Assembly (NCBI RefSeq): GCF_020166435.1 | Contig: NZ_JAINZP010000010.1 | Coordinates: 62,001 to 126,000, forward strand | Reading direction: 5' to 3' | From: Pectobacterium versatile | GTDB taxonomy: Bacteria; Pseudomonadota; Gammaproteobacteria; Enterobacterales; Enterobacteriaceae | DNA length: 64,000 nucleotides | Shown here: positions 42,879-51,633 of the stretch, in pieces | How positions within the stretch are numbered: the stretch's first letter is position 1 | Layout of the letters: each line of letters starts with the position of its first letter | Position numbers and translations under genes: made by a program | The notes under the pieces: model-generated | What the model was told of the DNA's origin: nothing | The model's input: the letters and a program-made list of their open reading frames with translations, nothing else | Databases searched by the model: none

Positions 42879-43787
42879 ATGGATAAGTTAAGAGCCATGC
42901 AAGCTTTTATCTATGTTGCTGAAACAGGAAGTTTCAGTGCGGCTGCCCTTAAACTTAATCTTCCAAAAGCAAGAATCTCTCAAAGAATAAATGATCTTGA
43001 GAGCGAATTGGGTATTAGGCTTTTTGAAAGAACAACACGCGCAGTGAAAATTACACATGCCGGACAAGAATACTTCGAAGAATGTGCCGCCTTGTTAAGA
43101 AATATTGAAAGGGTCGAGCAGAACCTGAAGCTTGAACAGCATTCATTGTCAGGAAGAATAACGGTAGATGTGTTATCTCCCGTGGCCAGATGGATTATTC
43201 TGCCTCATTTACACGACTTTAATTCCCAATACCCAGAGATTCAGATCAGTCTGAAGTCCAATGATTCGATAGCAAAAATTCATCAGGAAAGCATCGATCT
43301 TGCTATCCGAGGCGGGAGTCTGGAAGATTCAAGTCTGATTGCGAGGCCGTTATGCCATATACCTTTCCAGCTTTATGCCTCGCCTGAATTAGCGAGTTCA
43401 TTATCACAATCGCTGTGCCCATCAAGCCTTCAGGATGAAAAATTAGTATCTTGGATGGCAAATGATGAAAAAGAACTGGTTTGGCATTTGCAAAAGGCGA
43501 AGGAACACATTGTTGTCAGAAATGGGAAGCATCAATTTATTAGCGATCAAGATCTGGCATTAGCCTATTGTGCGTCAGGGCACGGCGTATGCCCTGGAAT
43601 GTATCTGGCTGCCGATGCCTATGTTAAGAAAGGGATGCTTACCCCTGTTTTTAACGCATGGAGCCTGATTGAGAAAAATGTCACAATCCTTTACCCGAGT
43701 AAAAAGCACCTGCCCAAAAGAGTTGAATGCTTCATTTCATGGTTAGTGAAAATCGTGGAGCAATATGATTTTGATGCGCGTCATTAG
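42879..43787 (+). CDS. LysR-type transcriptional regulator
   Basis: The 302-residue protein has an N-terminal helix-turn-helix (MDKLRAMQAFIYVAETGSFSAAALKL) and the LysR effector domain from about residue 90. It belongs to the group near DsdC/AaeR-like small-regulon LysR proteins, but the effector cannot be told. It is divergent from the DsbA-like gene with 92 bases between, so it most likely controls that gene and the YdhR-like one. The ATG at 42879 is used in preference to TTG two codons upstream. Confidence 0.87.
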   Translation: MDKLRAMQAFIYVAETGSFSAAALKLNLPKARISQRINDLESELGIRLFERTTRAVKITHAGQEYFEECAALLRNIERVEQNLKLEQHSLSGRITVDVLSPVARWIILPHLHDFNSQYPEIQISLKSNDSIAKIHQESIDLAIRGGSLEDSSLIARPLCHIPFQLYASPELASSLSQSLCPSSLQDEKLVSWMANDEKELVWHLQKAKEHIVVRNGKHQFISDQDLALAYCASGHGVCPGMYLAADAYVKKGMLTPVFNAWSLIEKNVTILYPSKKHLPKRVECFISWLVKIVEQYDFDARH

Positions 43788-43804
43788 CGTCCCTGCTGTT
43801 TTCT

Positions 43805-45553
43805 TCACCTCTTTCCGTAAGCAACCTGCTGTACATCCGCCGTTAGCGGCGCAACAGAAGGATCGACAATACGGTTCTCTGTGTGTGCTTTCTTCTCTGA
43901 TTCGAGTGGCGTTAACCGTATCTGATGTTTGAAGCATGCTAGCACCGCAGGCTGGTGGCTGACGGCCAAAACAATGGTTTGCGGCAGTATTAATCTGATT
44001 TGCTCTAGCAGTTGAAGCGCCGCCGCGTCGTCGAGCTGGCTGGTGGCTTCATCCAGACAAAGTAGCGTCGGGCGCAGCAGTAACGCACGTGCGAGCGACA
44101 GGCGCTGTTGTTCACCGCCTGATAGTTCCCGGCTCCAGTTCGCCTTGTCGTCCAGACGGGGAATCAGCGCGGCCAGCCCGGTTTGTTCTAGTACCGCGAT
44201 CAACCGTGCGGTATCCGCTAACTGCGCCTGCGGATAACACAGTACCTGACGCAGCGTGTCCTGCGGTAAATAGGCCTTTTGCGGTAAGAACAGCGCGCGG
44301 CCCGCAGGGAAATGCCTCTCTCCTTGTGAGGCAGGCCACAGCCCCGCCAGTGCCCGCAGCAGCGTGGTTTTTCCACTGCCGCTGACTGCGCTGAGCACCG
44401 CCCATTCGCCAGCCTGAAGCGTGAGCGTCAGAGGGGCGAAGTACGGTGAGCCCTCGGGGCGCGAGACGGACAGCGCGTTGATGTGCAGAGCATAGCCTTC
44501 ATGGCGAGGTTCCTCTGGCGTCGGTAACTGTTGTAAGCGGTGCTGGAATTCCCACAGCCGTTCAATCGTAGAAGACCACTGAACCAGCTGGCGGTAGGCA
44601 TCGATAAACCAGCCAAAGGCATCCAGCACATAACCGAAGGCGGATCGCGCCTGCATAATCGCCCCGAGGCTAACCTGACGGGCGAGAAACAGTGGCAGGG
44701 TAGCGAAAACTGGAATAATCAGGCTGAAACGGAAATAGCTGGTCGTAAAGCTTTCCAGCCGGAATTCTCGCGTCATTAAACGCTGCCAATTTTGCACGAT
44801 GGGCAGGAAGTGTTGCCGCATCCGCTGCTGCTCGGCGTCGCTCCCTTGGTAAAACGCGATTTGCTCGCTGTTGTCTCGCACCCGCAGCAGCGTGGCGCGG
44901 TAGTCGGCTTCTACCCGCTGACGTTCAATATTCAGCTTGTGCAGGCGATGCCCCAGCAGGTGCGTCACCACGCTGGCTACTGCGGCGTAAACCAGCGCGA
45001 TCCACACCAGATAGCCGTGTACCGTGATGGTATAGCCGGCTAGCGTGAAAGTATGGACGCCGGAAAGCTGCCAGAGAATGGCGATGAAAGAGAAAAAACG
45101 GGCGGTGTTTTTCAGCAGCGAAAGCAGGAGTTCGAGACTCTGTTCGATCAGCAGACGGATATCTTCCGCGATGCGCTGATCGGGGTTATCCAGCCCGGAG
45201 CTGAGTTGGTAGTGGGCGTGATTACGCAGCCAATCCTGCTCATACTGATGCGTCATGGTATCGCGCCAGCGGATAATCAGCTGTTTCTTGAGCCAGTTGC
45301 CGCAGATGATCACCAGCACAAACAGCAGCGTGTAGGCTAGATAGCGCACGGCCATATCGTAGATTGACGCGTGCTGAAAGTAGTCGGCCAGCGCGTCGTA
45401 AAAATCCCGGCTCCAGTTGTTGTACTGCACGCTGATCCACACGACGGAGAGTGTCAGGCTCATAATCAGCAGCAGTAGCAACCAGAGCAGCGTGGCTCGC
45501 GTGGTCAGCCAGAAAGGTGCGACCAGCGCATAAAAGCGTTTAAGCGTTTGCAT
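43805..45553 (-). CDS. SbmA/YddA-type ABC transporter (fused permease-ATPase)
   Basis: The 582-residue protein joins an SbmA/BacA-like membrane domain (about 1-330, with some six hydrophobic segments and the SVQYNNWSRDFYDAL motif) to an ABC ATPase (about 350-545). The signature LSGGEQQRLSLARALL and Walker B LCLDEATSQLD are intact. Walker A reads AVSGSGKTT, with Ala in place of the usual first Gly. It is the last gene of the Fur-boxed signalling operon, 48 bases after the TonB receptor, which suggests movement of the receptor's substrate across the inner membrane. Direction of transport cannot be read from the sequence. Confidence 0.85.
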   Translation of the reverse strand: MQTLKRFYALVAPFWLTTRATLLWLLLLLIMSLTLSVVWISVQYNNWSRDFYDALADYFQHASIYDMAVRYLAYTLLFVLVIICGNWLKKQLIIRWRDTMTHQYEQDWLRNHAHYQLSSGLDNPDQRIAEDIRLLIEQSLELLLSLLKNTARFFSFIAILWQLSGVHTFTLAGYTITVHGYLVWIALVYAAVASVVTHLLGHRLHKLNIERQRVEADYRATLLRVRDNSEQIAFYQGSDAEQQRMRQHFLPIVQNWQRLMTREFRLESFTTSYFRFSLIIPVFATLPLFLARQVSLGAIMQARSAFGYVLDAFGWFIDAYRQLVQWSSTIERLWEFQHRLQQLPTPEEPRHEGYALHINALSVSRPEGSPYFAPLTLTLQAGEWAVLSAVSGSGKTTLLRALAGLWPASQGERHFPAGRALFLPQKAYLPQDTLRQVLCYPQAQLADTARLIAVLEQTGLAALIPRLDDKANWSRELSGGEQQRLSLARALLLRPTLLCLDEATSQLDDAAALQLLEQIRLILPQTIVLAVSHQPAVLACFKHQIRLTPLESEKKAHTENRIVDPSVAPLTADVQQVAYGKR

Positions 45554-45601
45554 AATGGGTTAGGCGATGGCCTGCCAGCCGAGGCTGGCAGGCGTGTTCG
45601 C

Positions 45602-48097
45602 TTAGAAATTCCACTTCGCGGTTAGCATGAAATTACGCGGGTCGCCGTAATAGTTGTTGCCGCTAAGATGGCGGTTGTTCAGGTTTAAGTAGTAGGTTTT
45701 ATCCGTCAGATTATTGCCCACCAGATTGAAGCTCAGGTTTTTGCTGTACTGATAGCGGACATTGGCGTTAAACAGGGTGTAACCGCCCTGATGCAGACCA
45801 TAAACCCGATTAGGGTAGGTTTGTGTCTCGGTCTGTGCCGTCATACCTGCGCCAACCGTCCATTGATTCAACTCACCCGGCAGATTGTATGAGGTGTAGA
45901 GCTTGAACATATGTTTCGGCGTGCGCGGGCTGAACTGTGCCGCTCTTTCGCTCGCGCTACCTTCAAGATATTTACTGTTGGTCAGGGTATAACCCGCCTG
46001 AATCTGCCAGCCTTCGGCCAGTTTTCCTGTGACATCCAGCTCCACACCCTGGCTGCGTACTTCGCCTTGAGCTTGCGAGCAGCTTGTCCCGATCAGGCAA
46101 ACTGAACTATCCGCCACGGCCATCGCGCGGTTCGCCTGAATGATGCGGAACAGCGCCAGCGAGGTATTCAGATCGCCATCAAAGAACTCGCCCTTCACAC
46201 CGGTTTCATAGTTGGTGCCGGTAATGGCGGGCAGCAGCTTACCGTTGCGATCTTTTTCGCTCTGCGGCTTGTAGATCTCGGCGTAGCTCAGATACCAGGT
46301 GTAGTTGTCAGCAAAGTCCCACAGCAGGCCGCCGTAAGGCACAAACTCATTGCTGGCATGCAGGCTGCTGAGTGAGGACGTATTGCGGAGATGGTTAGTG
46401 AAATATTCGTCATAGCTGTAGGCGCTGTAGCGGCCCCCCAGAATCAGCTTCCAGTCATCCGCCAGTTCGAATCTGGCCGTGGCGAACGCACCGCGCTGAT
46501 ACAGGTTAAAGCGGTCGTTATAGTGGTTGTTGTAGAGGCTCGTATTTGACCAGTCTGGTTCTGCCAGCGAATTCGGCTGCCAGTTGAAAATATTCACGCT
46601 GCTGGTGTTGTTGATGCGGATGTGGTTGTTATCGAAATTCTCTTTCTGATAATCACCACCCACCACCAGTTCATGATTACGTCCCAACAGCTCGAACGGA
46701 CCGTTCAGGCTCAGGTTGTAACCCCACTGTTCGGCTTTGTTGTCGTAGCGCAGGTTATTGTTCAGCGAAGAATTTCCCGTTGCCGGATTGACGCCGCTGG
46801 TGCCGTTCATGATACCGATATAGCTGCTTGCTGCGCGGGAGTGGATATAGTTCAGCGCGGTTTTCAGCGTCCAGTCGTTATCGAAGTGGTGCTCCAGTTC
46901 GACAAACGGGTTAATTTTTTCAAATTCAACACGGTTCCAGCTGGCACCCAGATAGGTAGAGCGTGGCAGGTTCAGGCTACTTTTATTGGTGGCGAACGGG
47001 ATGCCATACACATCAGGTACGGCACGGGTCTTTTGCCAGTTGATGCCGCCAGTGACCGTGGTGGACGGCGTCAGATCGTAGGCCAGCGTGCCGAACAGCA
47101 CTTTTCTTTCACTGTGCTCGTAATCTTTAAAGCTTTGTTTATCCTGATAAACGCCAACGAGACGGCCGCGCAGGCTGGCATCGTCGTTTAGCGGCCCGGA
47201 AACATCGAGCTCGCTGCGGTAATTATCCCAACTGCCTGCGCCAACGCTGCCGGATGCCTGAAAATTGTGAGTAGGCTGCTTGCGCACCAGATTAACGGTG
47301 CCGCCGGGTTCGCCATTGCCTTGTGACAGGCCGGACGCACCGCGCAGGATTTCGACGCGATCATAAATCGCTAGATCGGGTGATTCGCTGGAGGACTGAA
47401 CCGCACCCATGTTGGATACGCTGTTCTGGCTGGAGAAGTTCACGCCGTCTTCCTTGATATTATCCATCACGAAAGCACGCGATTCGTATTTCACCTGATA
47501 GCTGTTCTGATTGACCACGTTAATACCGGTGGTTTGTTTCATGGCCTCATCCAGTGAGGTCATGTTCTGATCGTCCATGCGCTGGCGTGTCACGACGCTC
47601 ACCGACTGCGGCGTTTCTCGCGGTGACAGATTCAGCTGTGTCGCGGTATTCATGCTGCGCGTGGTGTAGGACTGAGTGCCTTCGGTCACGCCGTTGCGGT
47701 TGATGCCCGCCACGACCAGCATTTCATCCCCCTGCGGTATTCTCTGTAAGCGCCAGACGCTATTAGGCTGCGGAATCACCTGAAGCCCGCTTCCTGCCAG
47801 CAGCGCCGCAAATCCGCCATCGACGCTGTAATTCCCTTGCAGAGACGGCCCGGTTTTTCCGGTCGTCAACTGTGCATTACCAACCAGATAAACGCCTGAT
47901 TGGGCGGCAAACTGGTTAAGCTGCTGGTTAAGCGGCCCGGCGGAGATGGAATAGGTTTTGGTTGCCGCCGCAGTTGTCGTTTCTGCGGCAGTTGCGGTGG
48001 AATGCGTGAGCAGCGGTGCTCCGCACAGCAGCAGATGAACGGCAATGGCCAATTTGGACGGTGTGCGCTGTGTAGAGAAAAATGGAATCAATGCCAT
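45602..48097 (-). CDS. TonB-dependent siderophore receptor with N-terminal signalling domain
   Basis: The 831-residue precursor has a signal peptide (about 1-38), an STN signalling domain (about 48-120: YSISAGPLNQQLNQFAAQSG, LQGNYSVDGGFAALL), a TonB box near EMLVVAG, a plug domain (about 150-260, ending in RVEILRGASGL) and a 22-strand barrel ending in F831. The STN domain marks it as a FecA/FpvA-type receptor that signals to the adjacent FecR/FecI pair. One pair of cysteines occurs in a late loop (VCLIGTSCSQA). The exact siderophore is unknown. Confidence 0.92.
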   Translation of the reverse strand: MALIPFFSTQRTPSKLAIAVHLLLCGAPLLTHSTATAAETTTAAATKTYSISAGPLNQQLNQFAAQSGVYLVGNAQLTTGKTGPSLQGNYSVDGGFAALLAGSGLQVIPQPNSVWRLQRIPQGDEMLVVAGINRNGVTEGTQSYTTRSMNTATQLNLSPRETPQSVSVVTRQRMDDQNMTSLDEAMKQTTGINVVNQNSYQVKYESRAFVMDNIKEDGVNFSSQNSVSNMGAVQSSSESPDLAIYDRVEILRGASGLSQGNGEPGGTVNLVRKQPTHNFQASGSVGAGSWDNYRSELDVSGPLNDDASLRGRLVGVYQDKQSFKDYEHSERKVLFGTLAYDLTPSTTVTGGINWQKTRAVPDVYGIPFATNKSSLNLPRSTYLGASWNRVEFEKINPFVELEHHFDNDWTLKTALNYIHSRAASSYIGIMNGTSGVNPATGNSSLNNNLRYDNKAEQWGYNLSLNGPFELLGRNHELVVGGDYQKENFDNNHIRINNTSSVNIFNWQPNSLAEPDWSNTSLYNNHYNDRFNLYQRGAFATARFELADDWKLILGGRYSAYSYDEYFTNHLRNTSSLSSLHASNEFVPYGGLLWDFADNYTWYLSYAEIYKPQSEKDRNGKLLPAITGTNYETGVKGEFFDGDLNTSLALFRIIQANRAMAVADSSVCLIGTSCSQAQGEVRSQGVELDVTGKLAEGWQIQAGYTLTNSKYLEGSASERAAQFSPRTPKHMFKLYTSYNLPGELNQWTVGAGMTAQTETQTYPNRVYGLHQGGYTLFNANVRYQYSKNLSFNLVGNNLTDKTYYLNLNNRHLSGNNYYGDPRNFMLTAKWNF

Positions 48098-48216
48098 GAA
48101 AATTCGCCTTCTGACCCAGAGTAAAAATTGGTGGTTTTACTGTGAATCGAACGACAGTGGAAAAAGGGGAACTCAAAAGAGAAAATTTTTGTCTGTATCT
48201 AAAAAAGAAGGTGATA

Positions 48217-49179
48217 TCAACGCGGCTCGACGGTTACCCACCACGGAAAACGCCGCTGGATGCGGACCGGGAAGGCCTGCGCCAGCATGTTCAGTGCCAT
48301 ATCGGTATCGGTTAAGGGGAAGGTGCCCATCACGCGTAAATCGGCGATGGCAGGCTGGCACGCCAGATAGCCGTGGCGATAGCGGGACAGCTGTGCCACG
48401 ACCTCTCCCAGCGGCATGTTGTCCGCCTGGAGCACGCCGTGTGACCAGTCGGCATCGTTCTGATGGTTGGGCAACATGTCCCCCTGACCATCAGCGTTAA
48501 AGCGCAGATGATAGCCCGCGTTGACCCGACGCGCGGCGGAGGCGTATTTGGCGCTGACCTCAACCGCGTGTTGGTAAACGGTCAGCGTGGTAGCGTCCGG
48601 TTCCTGCGCGACGCTGAAGCGCGTGCCCAGCGCCTGCAAGTGCCCCTGCGCGGTGGTGACAAAGAAAGGGCGGGCATCGGCAGCGGTCTCAATCAGAATA
48701 TCCCCCGCCAGCAGGGCAATTTCCCGACGCTGGTCGCTGTAGCGGATATCAATCGCGCTGGCGGTGTTCAGCCACAGTCGGGTGTTGTCCGGTAAGGTGA
48801 GTGGTTTGATTTCTCCCACTGCGCTGTGATGATCGGCCGTCATCGCCAGCAGCGAGCCTTTTAGCGGCGTATGGCGGTACGTCAGCCAGGAAAGCAGTGA
48901 ACCGGTGCTGAGTAGCGCGACGAGCTTGAGCGCACGGCGGCGTGTCATCGGTGCAGGTTGGTGCAGTAGCGTATTCAGCGCGGGCTGCTGGCCGTCGCCA
49001 CGCAGCGGTTGGAAGCGCTGGCTGACCGTTTGCACGTATTCCCAGGCTTGACGGTGTTCCTCGCTTTCGTCCATCCAGCGCTGCCAGTGGTGGTAGTGCT
49101 CATCGTCAGGTTCCCGATCGCACAGTTGGGCGTACCATTGCGATGCCTGCTGCAAGGCGATAAAGCTGGGCTTATTCAT
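48217..49179 (-). CDS. FecR-family anti-sigma/signal transducer
   Basis: The 320-residue protein has the cytoplasmic sigma-binding domain with three conserved tryptophans (QWYAQL, HHWQRWMDE, EEHRQAWEYVQ, about 14-50), one membrane segment (about 85-105, after TRRRALKL) and the periplasmic FecR domain (about 115-215). It would relay the receptor's occupancy to the sigma factor. It overlaps the sigma gene by four bases (ATGA) and precedes the receptor by 119 bases, where I could not recognise a FecI-type promoter. Confidence 0.92.
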   Translation of the reverse strand: MNKPSFIALQQASQWYAQLCDREPDDEHYHHWQRWMDESEEHRQAWEYVQTVSQRFQPLRGDGQQPALNTLLHQPAPMTRRRALKLVALLSTGSLLSWLTYRHTPLKGSLLAMTADHHSAVGEIKPLTLPDNTRLWLNTASAIDIRYSDQRREIALLAGDILIETAADARPFFVTTAQGHLQALGTRFSVAQEPDATTLTVYQHAVEVSAKYASAARRVNAGYHLRFNADGQGDMLPNHQNDADWSHGVLQADNMPLGEVVAQLSRYRHGYLACQPAIADLRVMGTFPLTDTDMALNMLAQAFPVRIQRRFPWWVTVEPR

Positions 49180-49718
49180 GAATCAACGGCCTGACCGTCC
49201 GCGTCTATCTCCGCTTCCAACAGCACACAATGCAGCATGGCCTGTGCCATGTATTTTTTTACCATGCGTTCGGAAACGCCCAGCGTCTCGGCAATGTCCC
49301 GATAGGGTAATCCCTGTACCTGCGCCATGATAAAGGCCGCGCGTACCTTCTCTGGCAGCGCTCGCAGCATGGCGTCGACCTGATACAGGGTTTCGAGAAT
49401 GATGTTGCTGTCTTCCGCCGACAGCGCAACCGGTTCTGGCTGCTCGGCCAGCGAGGTGAGCCAGACGCGCTCAATTTCCCGTTTGCGCCACAGATCGACG
49501 CACATGCCTTGCGCCATTACGCTCAGGTAAGCCCGCGCGCCAGCGTGGCTGTCGAACTGGCGCGGCTTCAATAAGAGCCGTAAAAATACATCCTGCGCCA
49601 GATCGGCCGCATCACACAGATTCCCCAGCCGTTTGCGCAATAGCCCCTGTAACCAGCCATGATGCTGACAATAGAGCTGATGCAGATCTGCTGAGGTATC
49701 AATGTTGGCTGATGACAT
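49176..49718 (-). CDS. FecI-type extracytoplasmic-function sigma factor
   Basis: The 180-residue protein has sigma region 2 (DAADLAQDVFLRLL, about 37-50) and region 4 (YRDIAETLGVSERMVKKYMAQAM, near 140-165), with no region 1 or 3. It belongs to iron-starvation ECF sigma factors. A Fur box lies upstream and fecR overlaps its end, giving the standard order sigma, anti-sigma, receptor, then ABC transporter. Confidence 0.93.
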   Translation of the reverse strand: MSSANIDTSADLHQLYCQHHGWLQGLLRKRLGNLCDAADLAQDVFLRLLLKPRQFDSHAGARAYLSVMAQGMCVDLWRKREIERVWLTSLAEQPEPVALSAEDSNIILETLYQVDAMLRALPEKVRAAFIMAQVQGLPYRDIAETLGVSERMVKKYMAQAMLHCVLLEAEIDADGQAVDS

Positions 49719-49768
49719 GTCTGGTGCCTGAAACGGAGCGATAGGAGGTCAAATTTCAGGCGCATATT

Positions 49769-49789
49769 AATTGAGAATGATTTTTATTT
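49769..49789 (-). promoter_or_regulatory. Fur box of the iron-signalling operon
   Basis: TTGAGAATGATTTTTATTT lies about 50-70 bases upstream of the sigma gene. It fits the Fur pattern of repeated NATAAT-like hexamers (GAGAAT-GATTTT-TATTTC). Iron-replete Fur would then silence the whole operon. Confidence 0.7.
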
Positions 49790-49869
49790 CAACGCTAAGG
49801 AAAATGTGGATAACGGTGTCGGAGGGGAAGGTGAGGGAAGCGGTAAGCATGCAGGGGGCGCAAGGTTGG

Positions 49870-49909
49870 AATGCACCACACTCGATAGCCGTATCGGGCG
49901 TGGTGCGTT
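49870..49909. repeat. Imperfect inverted repeat between the sigma gene and the F5/8-domain gene
   Basis: Two 18-base arms (AATGCACCACACTCGATA and TATCGGGCGTGGTGCGTT) match with three mismatches around a GCCG loop. No T tract follows. It lies just downstream of the minus-strand F5/8-domain gene's promoter-distal end, so it may be a 3' stem for that transcript or a palindromic unit. Confidence 0.55.
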
Positions 49910-49957
49910 CAACGACAGCGGAATCGACTGACCTAAGCGCCAGACGATTCCAACACG

Positions 49958-50437
49958 TTACTTGATGGCCTGAGCCGGAACCTGTGCGGCACTGTTAAAG
50001 CTGATCTCGTTGATCGCACTCCATTTATTCACATCGGTACCGAACGTATCCAGCTTGAAGAATTTCGCTTTCACGGCAGGGAAGGTGAATTTTTCACCGT
50101 CTTTGGCGTTGTTGGAGGTGACCAGATTGTCAGCCAGTTTTTGCCAGGTTTTACCGTCGGTGGAGTAGGAAACGGAGAACTTCAGTTTGCGCTCGTCCGC
50201 TTTGAAAGGAACCAGAACAAAGTTTTCAACCGACTGTTCTTTATCCAGTTCTACCTGAACCCAGCTCTCGCCATTTGCCGCCCAGCGGGTTTTTACGTCG
50301 CCATCGGCAATGTTGGCAGGTTTATGGCCCTTGTCTGAATCATAAGCGGAAGCTGTCACCGCCGTTACTTGTACCGCGTAAGCGGAAAGAGAGAATAAGC
50401 CGCACAGGAGCGTCGTAGCCAGAGTGTATTTTTTCAT
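49958..50437 (-). CDS. Small secreted protein with an F5/8 type C (discoidin/CBM32-like) domain
   Basis: The ATG at 50437 (MKKYTLATTLLCGLFSLSAYA) starts a clear signal peptide cut after residue 21; the frame extends upstream but without a signal or good ribosome-binding site. The remaining 138 residues are a single F5/8 type C beta-sandwich (HKPANIADGDVKTRW, WVQVELDKEQSVENF, FSVSYSTDGKTWQKL, FFKLDTFG, INEISF). Such domains bind sugars or surfaces. No catalytic domain is attached. The ligand is unknown; in a plant pathogen a glycan is plausible. Confidence 0.85.
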   Translation of the reverse strand: MKKYTLATTLLCGLFSLSAYAVQVTAVTASAYDSDKGHKPANIADGDVKTRWAANGESWVQVELDKEQSVENFVLVPFKADERKLKFSVSYSTDGKTWQKLADNLVTSNNAKDGEKFTFPAVKAKFFKLDTFGTDVNKWSAINEISFNSAAQVPAQAIK

Positions 50438-50648
50438 ATTATTCCTCGTAGATAACGGATAAACCATACATGCCTGCAAACCAGAAACATGAAATGGAAT
50501 TGCATTGTGATAAAAAAGAAACGAGGTTTTATTTATAGCGATCACGTTGCGGGGATTTTTCTATCAGGAAAAAAGGCAGAGCGGGATGGGGCGCACATTA
50601 TGGCACCCAATGGCACCCGCCGAGTCGCGAGTGCCGTAGGTAAAGAGG

Positions 50649-51092
50649 TTAGCCGAGCGGCAGCGCCATGAGAATAGCGTCTTCCCGGCCTTGTGCTGTA
50701 GGGTAATAATCGCGGCGCACGGAGACTTCGTTAAATCCCAGGCTTTCATAAAGCGCGATGGCTCGCGCGTTTGACTCGCGTACTTCCAGCCACAGCGTCA
50801 GAATGCCGCGCCGTTCCATTTCTTCGATCAGATGTTCCAATAGCTGGCGACCCAGCCCTTGACGCTGGTGGTCGGGGTGTACCGCGATATTGAACAACGT
50901 CGCTTCATCCAGCACGACCTGTGTGATGGCGTAAGCGGCAAGCTGCCCGTCATGCTCCAGTTTGATGTTGAAATAACGCTCACCTTGATTGCTGACAAAC
51001 GTTTTTTCCGACCAGGGAAAGGCGTGGCTGACTTGTTCAATTTTAAAGGCTTGTGCCAGATCGGCTGGCGTCAGAGAAGATATCGTGTTCAT
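50649..51092 (-). CDS. rimI: Ribosomal protein S18-alanine N-acetyltransferase RimI
   Basis: RimI acetylates the N-terminal alanine of S18. The ATG at 51092 gives 147 residues (MNTISSLTPADLAQAFKIE) against 148 in E. coli. The GNAT acetyl-CoA loop is RQGLGRQLLEHLI and the family motif ARAIALYESLGF follows. Its start lies inside the holD end (50-base overlap), so translation is coupled. Confidence 0.96.
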   Translation of the reverse strand: MNTISSLTPADLAQAFKIEQVSHAFPWSEKTFVSNQGERYFNIKLEHDGQLAAYAITQVVLDEATLFNIAVHPDHQRQGLGRQLLEHLIEEMERRGILTLWLEVRESNARAIALYESLGFNEVSVRRDYYPTAQGREDAILMALPLG

Positions 51093-51474
51093 GTTCACAG
51101 ATCTGTTGCCACAGCGCCCGTTTGGCGTCGGCATTTTGATAAAGTTCGGAAAGCAGAGGGCTGGAAAGCTGAACACCCTGTAGCGCAATGGGTTCCGCGA
51201 TGCCTAACCGCCAGCTATGGCAGTGCGCGTCGGCGGGCAACATCTCGATCTGCTGCGGCGTCAGGCGATAGGCTTGCGCGGGAGTGAGCGCCAGACTGTG
51301 CAGAACGTCGGTCAGCAGCGGTTCATCATCGGCCAGCGGCTCGGCGGAGACAATCACCAGACGCACCTGTTCGGGCAGACTGACGGCGATTTCGCCTTGC
51401 AGCACCGTCGGGCGACGCAGCGTCCACTGCGTAATCCCCAGTTGCTGTAGCAGCCTGTCACGTCTTGATTCCAT
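51043..51474 (-). CDS. holD: DNA polymerase III subunit psi
   Basis: Psi links the clamp loader to chi and SSB. The 143-residue protein starts MESRRDRLLQQLGITQWTLRRP, the enterobacterial form (137 residues in E. coli), with VRLVIVS and the LTPAQAYRLTPQQ segments. The overlap with rimI and divergence from rsmC are as in E. coli. Confidence 0.95.
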   Translation of the reverse strand: MESRRDRLLQQLGITQWTLRRPTVLQGEIAVSLPEQVRLVIVSAEPLADDEPLLTDVLHSLALTPAQAYRLTPQQIEMLPADAHCHSWRLGIAEPIALQGVQLSSPLLSELYQNADAKRALWQQICEHEHDIFSDASRSGTSL

Positions 51475-51633
51475 GCGTTATCCTGTCTGGCGTGCGAGAA
51501 AATGATTCGTGCCTATGCTAACAAACCCCGTCAGACTGCGCCAACGTCGGTGCGGTTATTTCCTCTCCGCTCTGCAACTTCGGGGACGAAGCGTATATAA
51601 TCCCCCGCTCAATGATTAAGGAGCCGTAGCCTG

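Noticed and set aside
46622-47191. Long open frame on the plus strand, opposite the TonB receptor
   Set aside because: It is antisense to a well-supported receptor gene, has no recognisable domain and is explained by the codon bias of the receptor.
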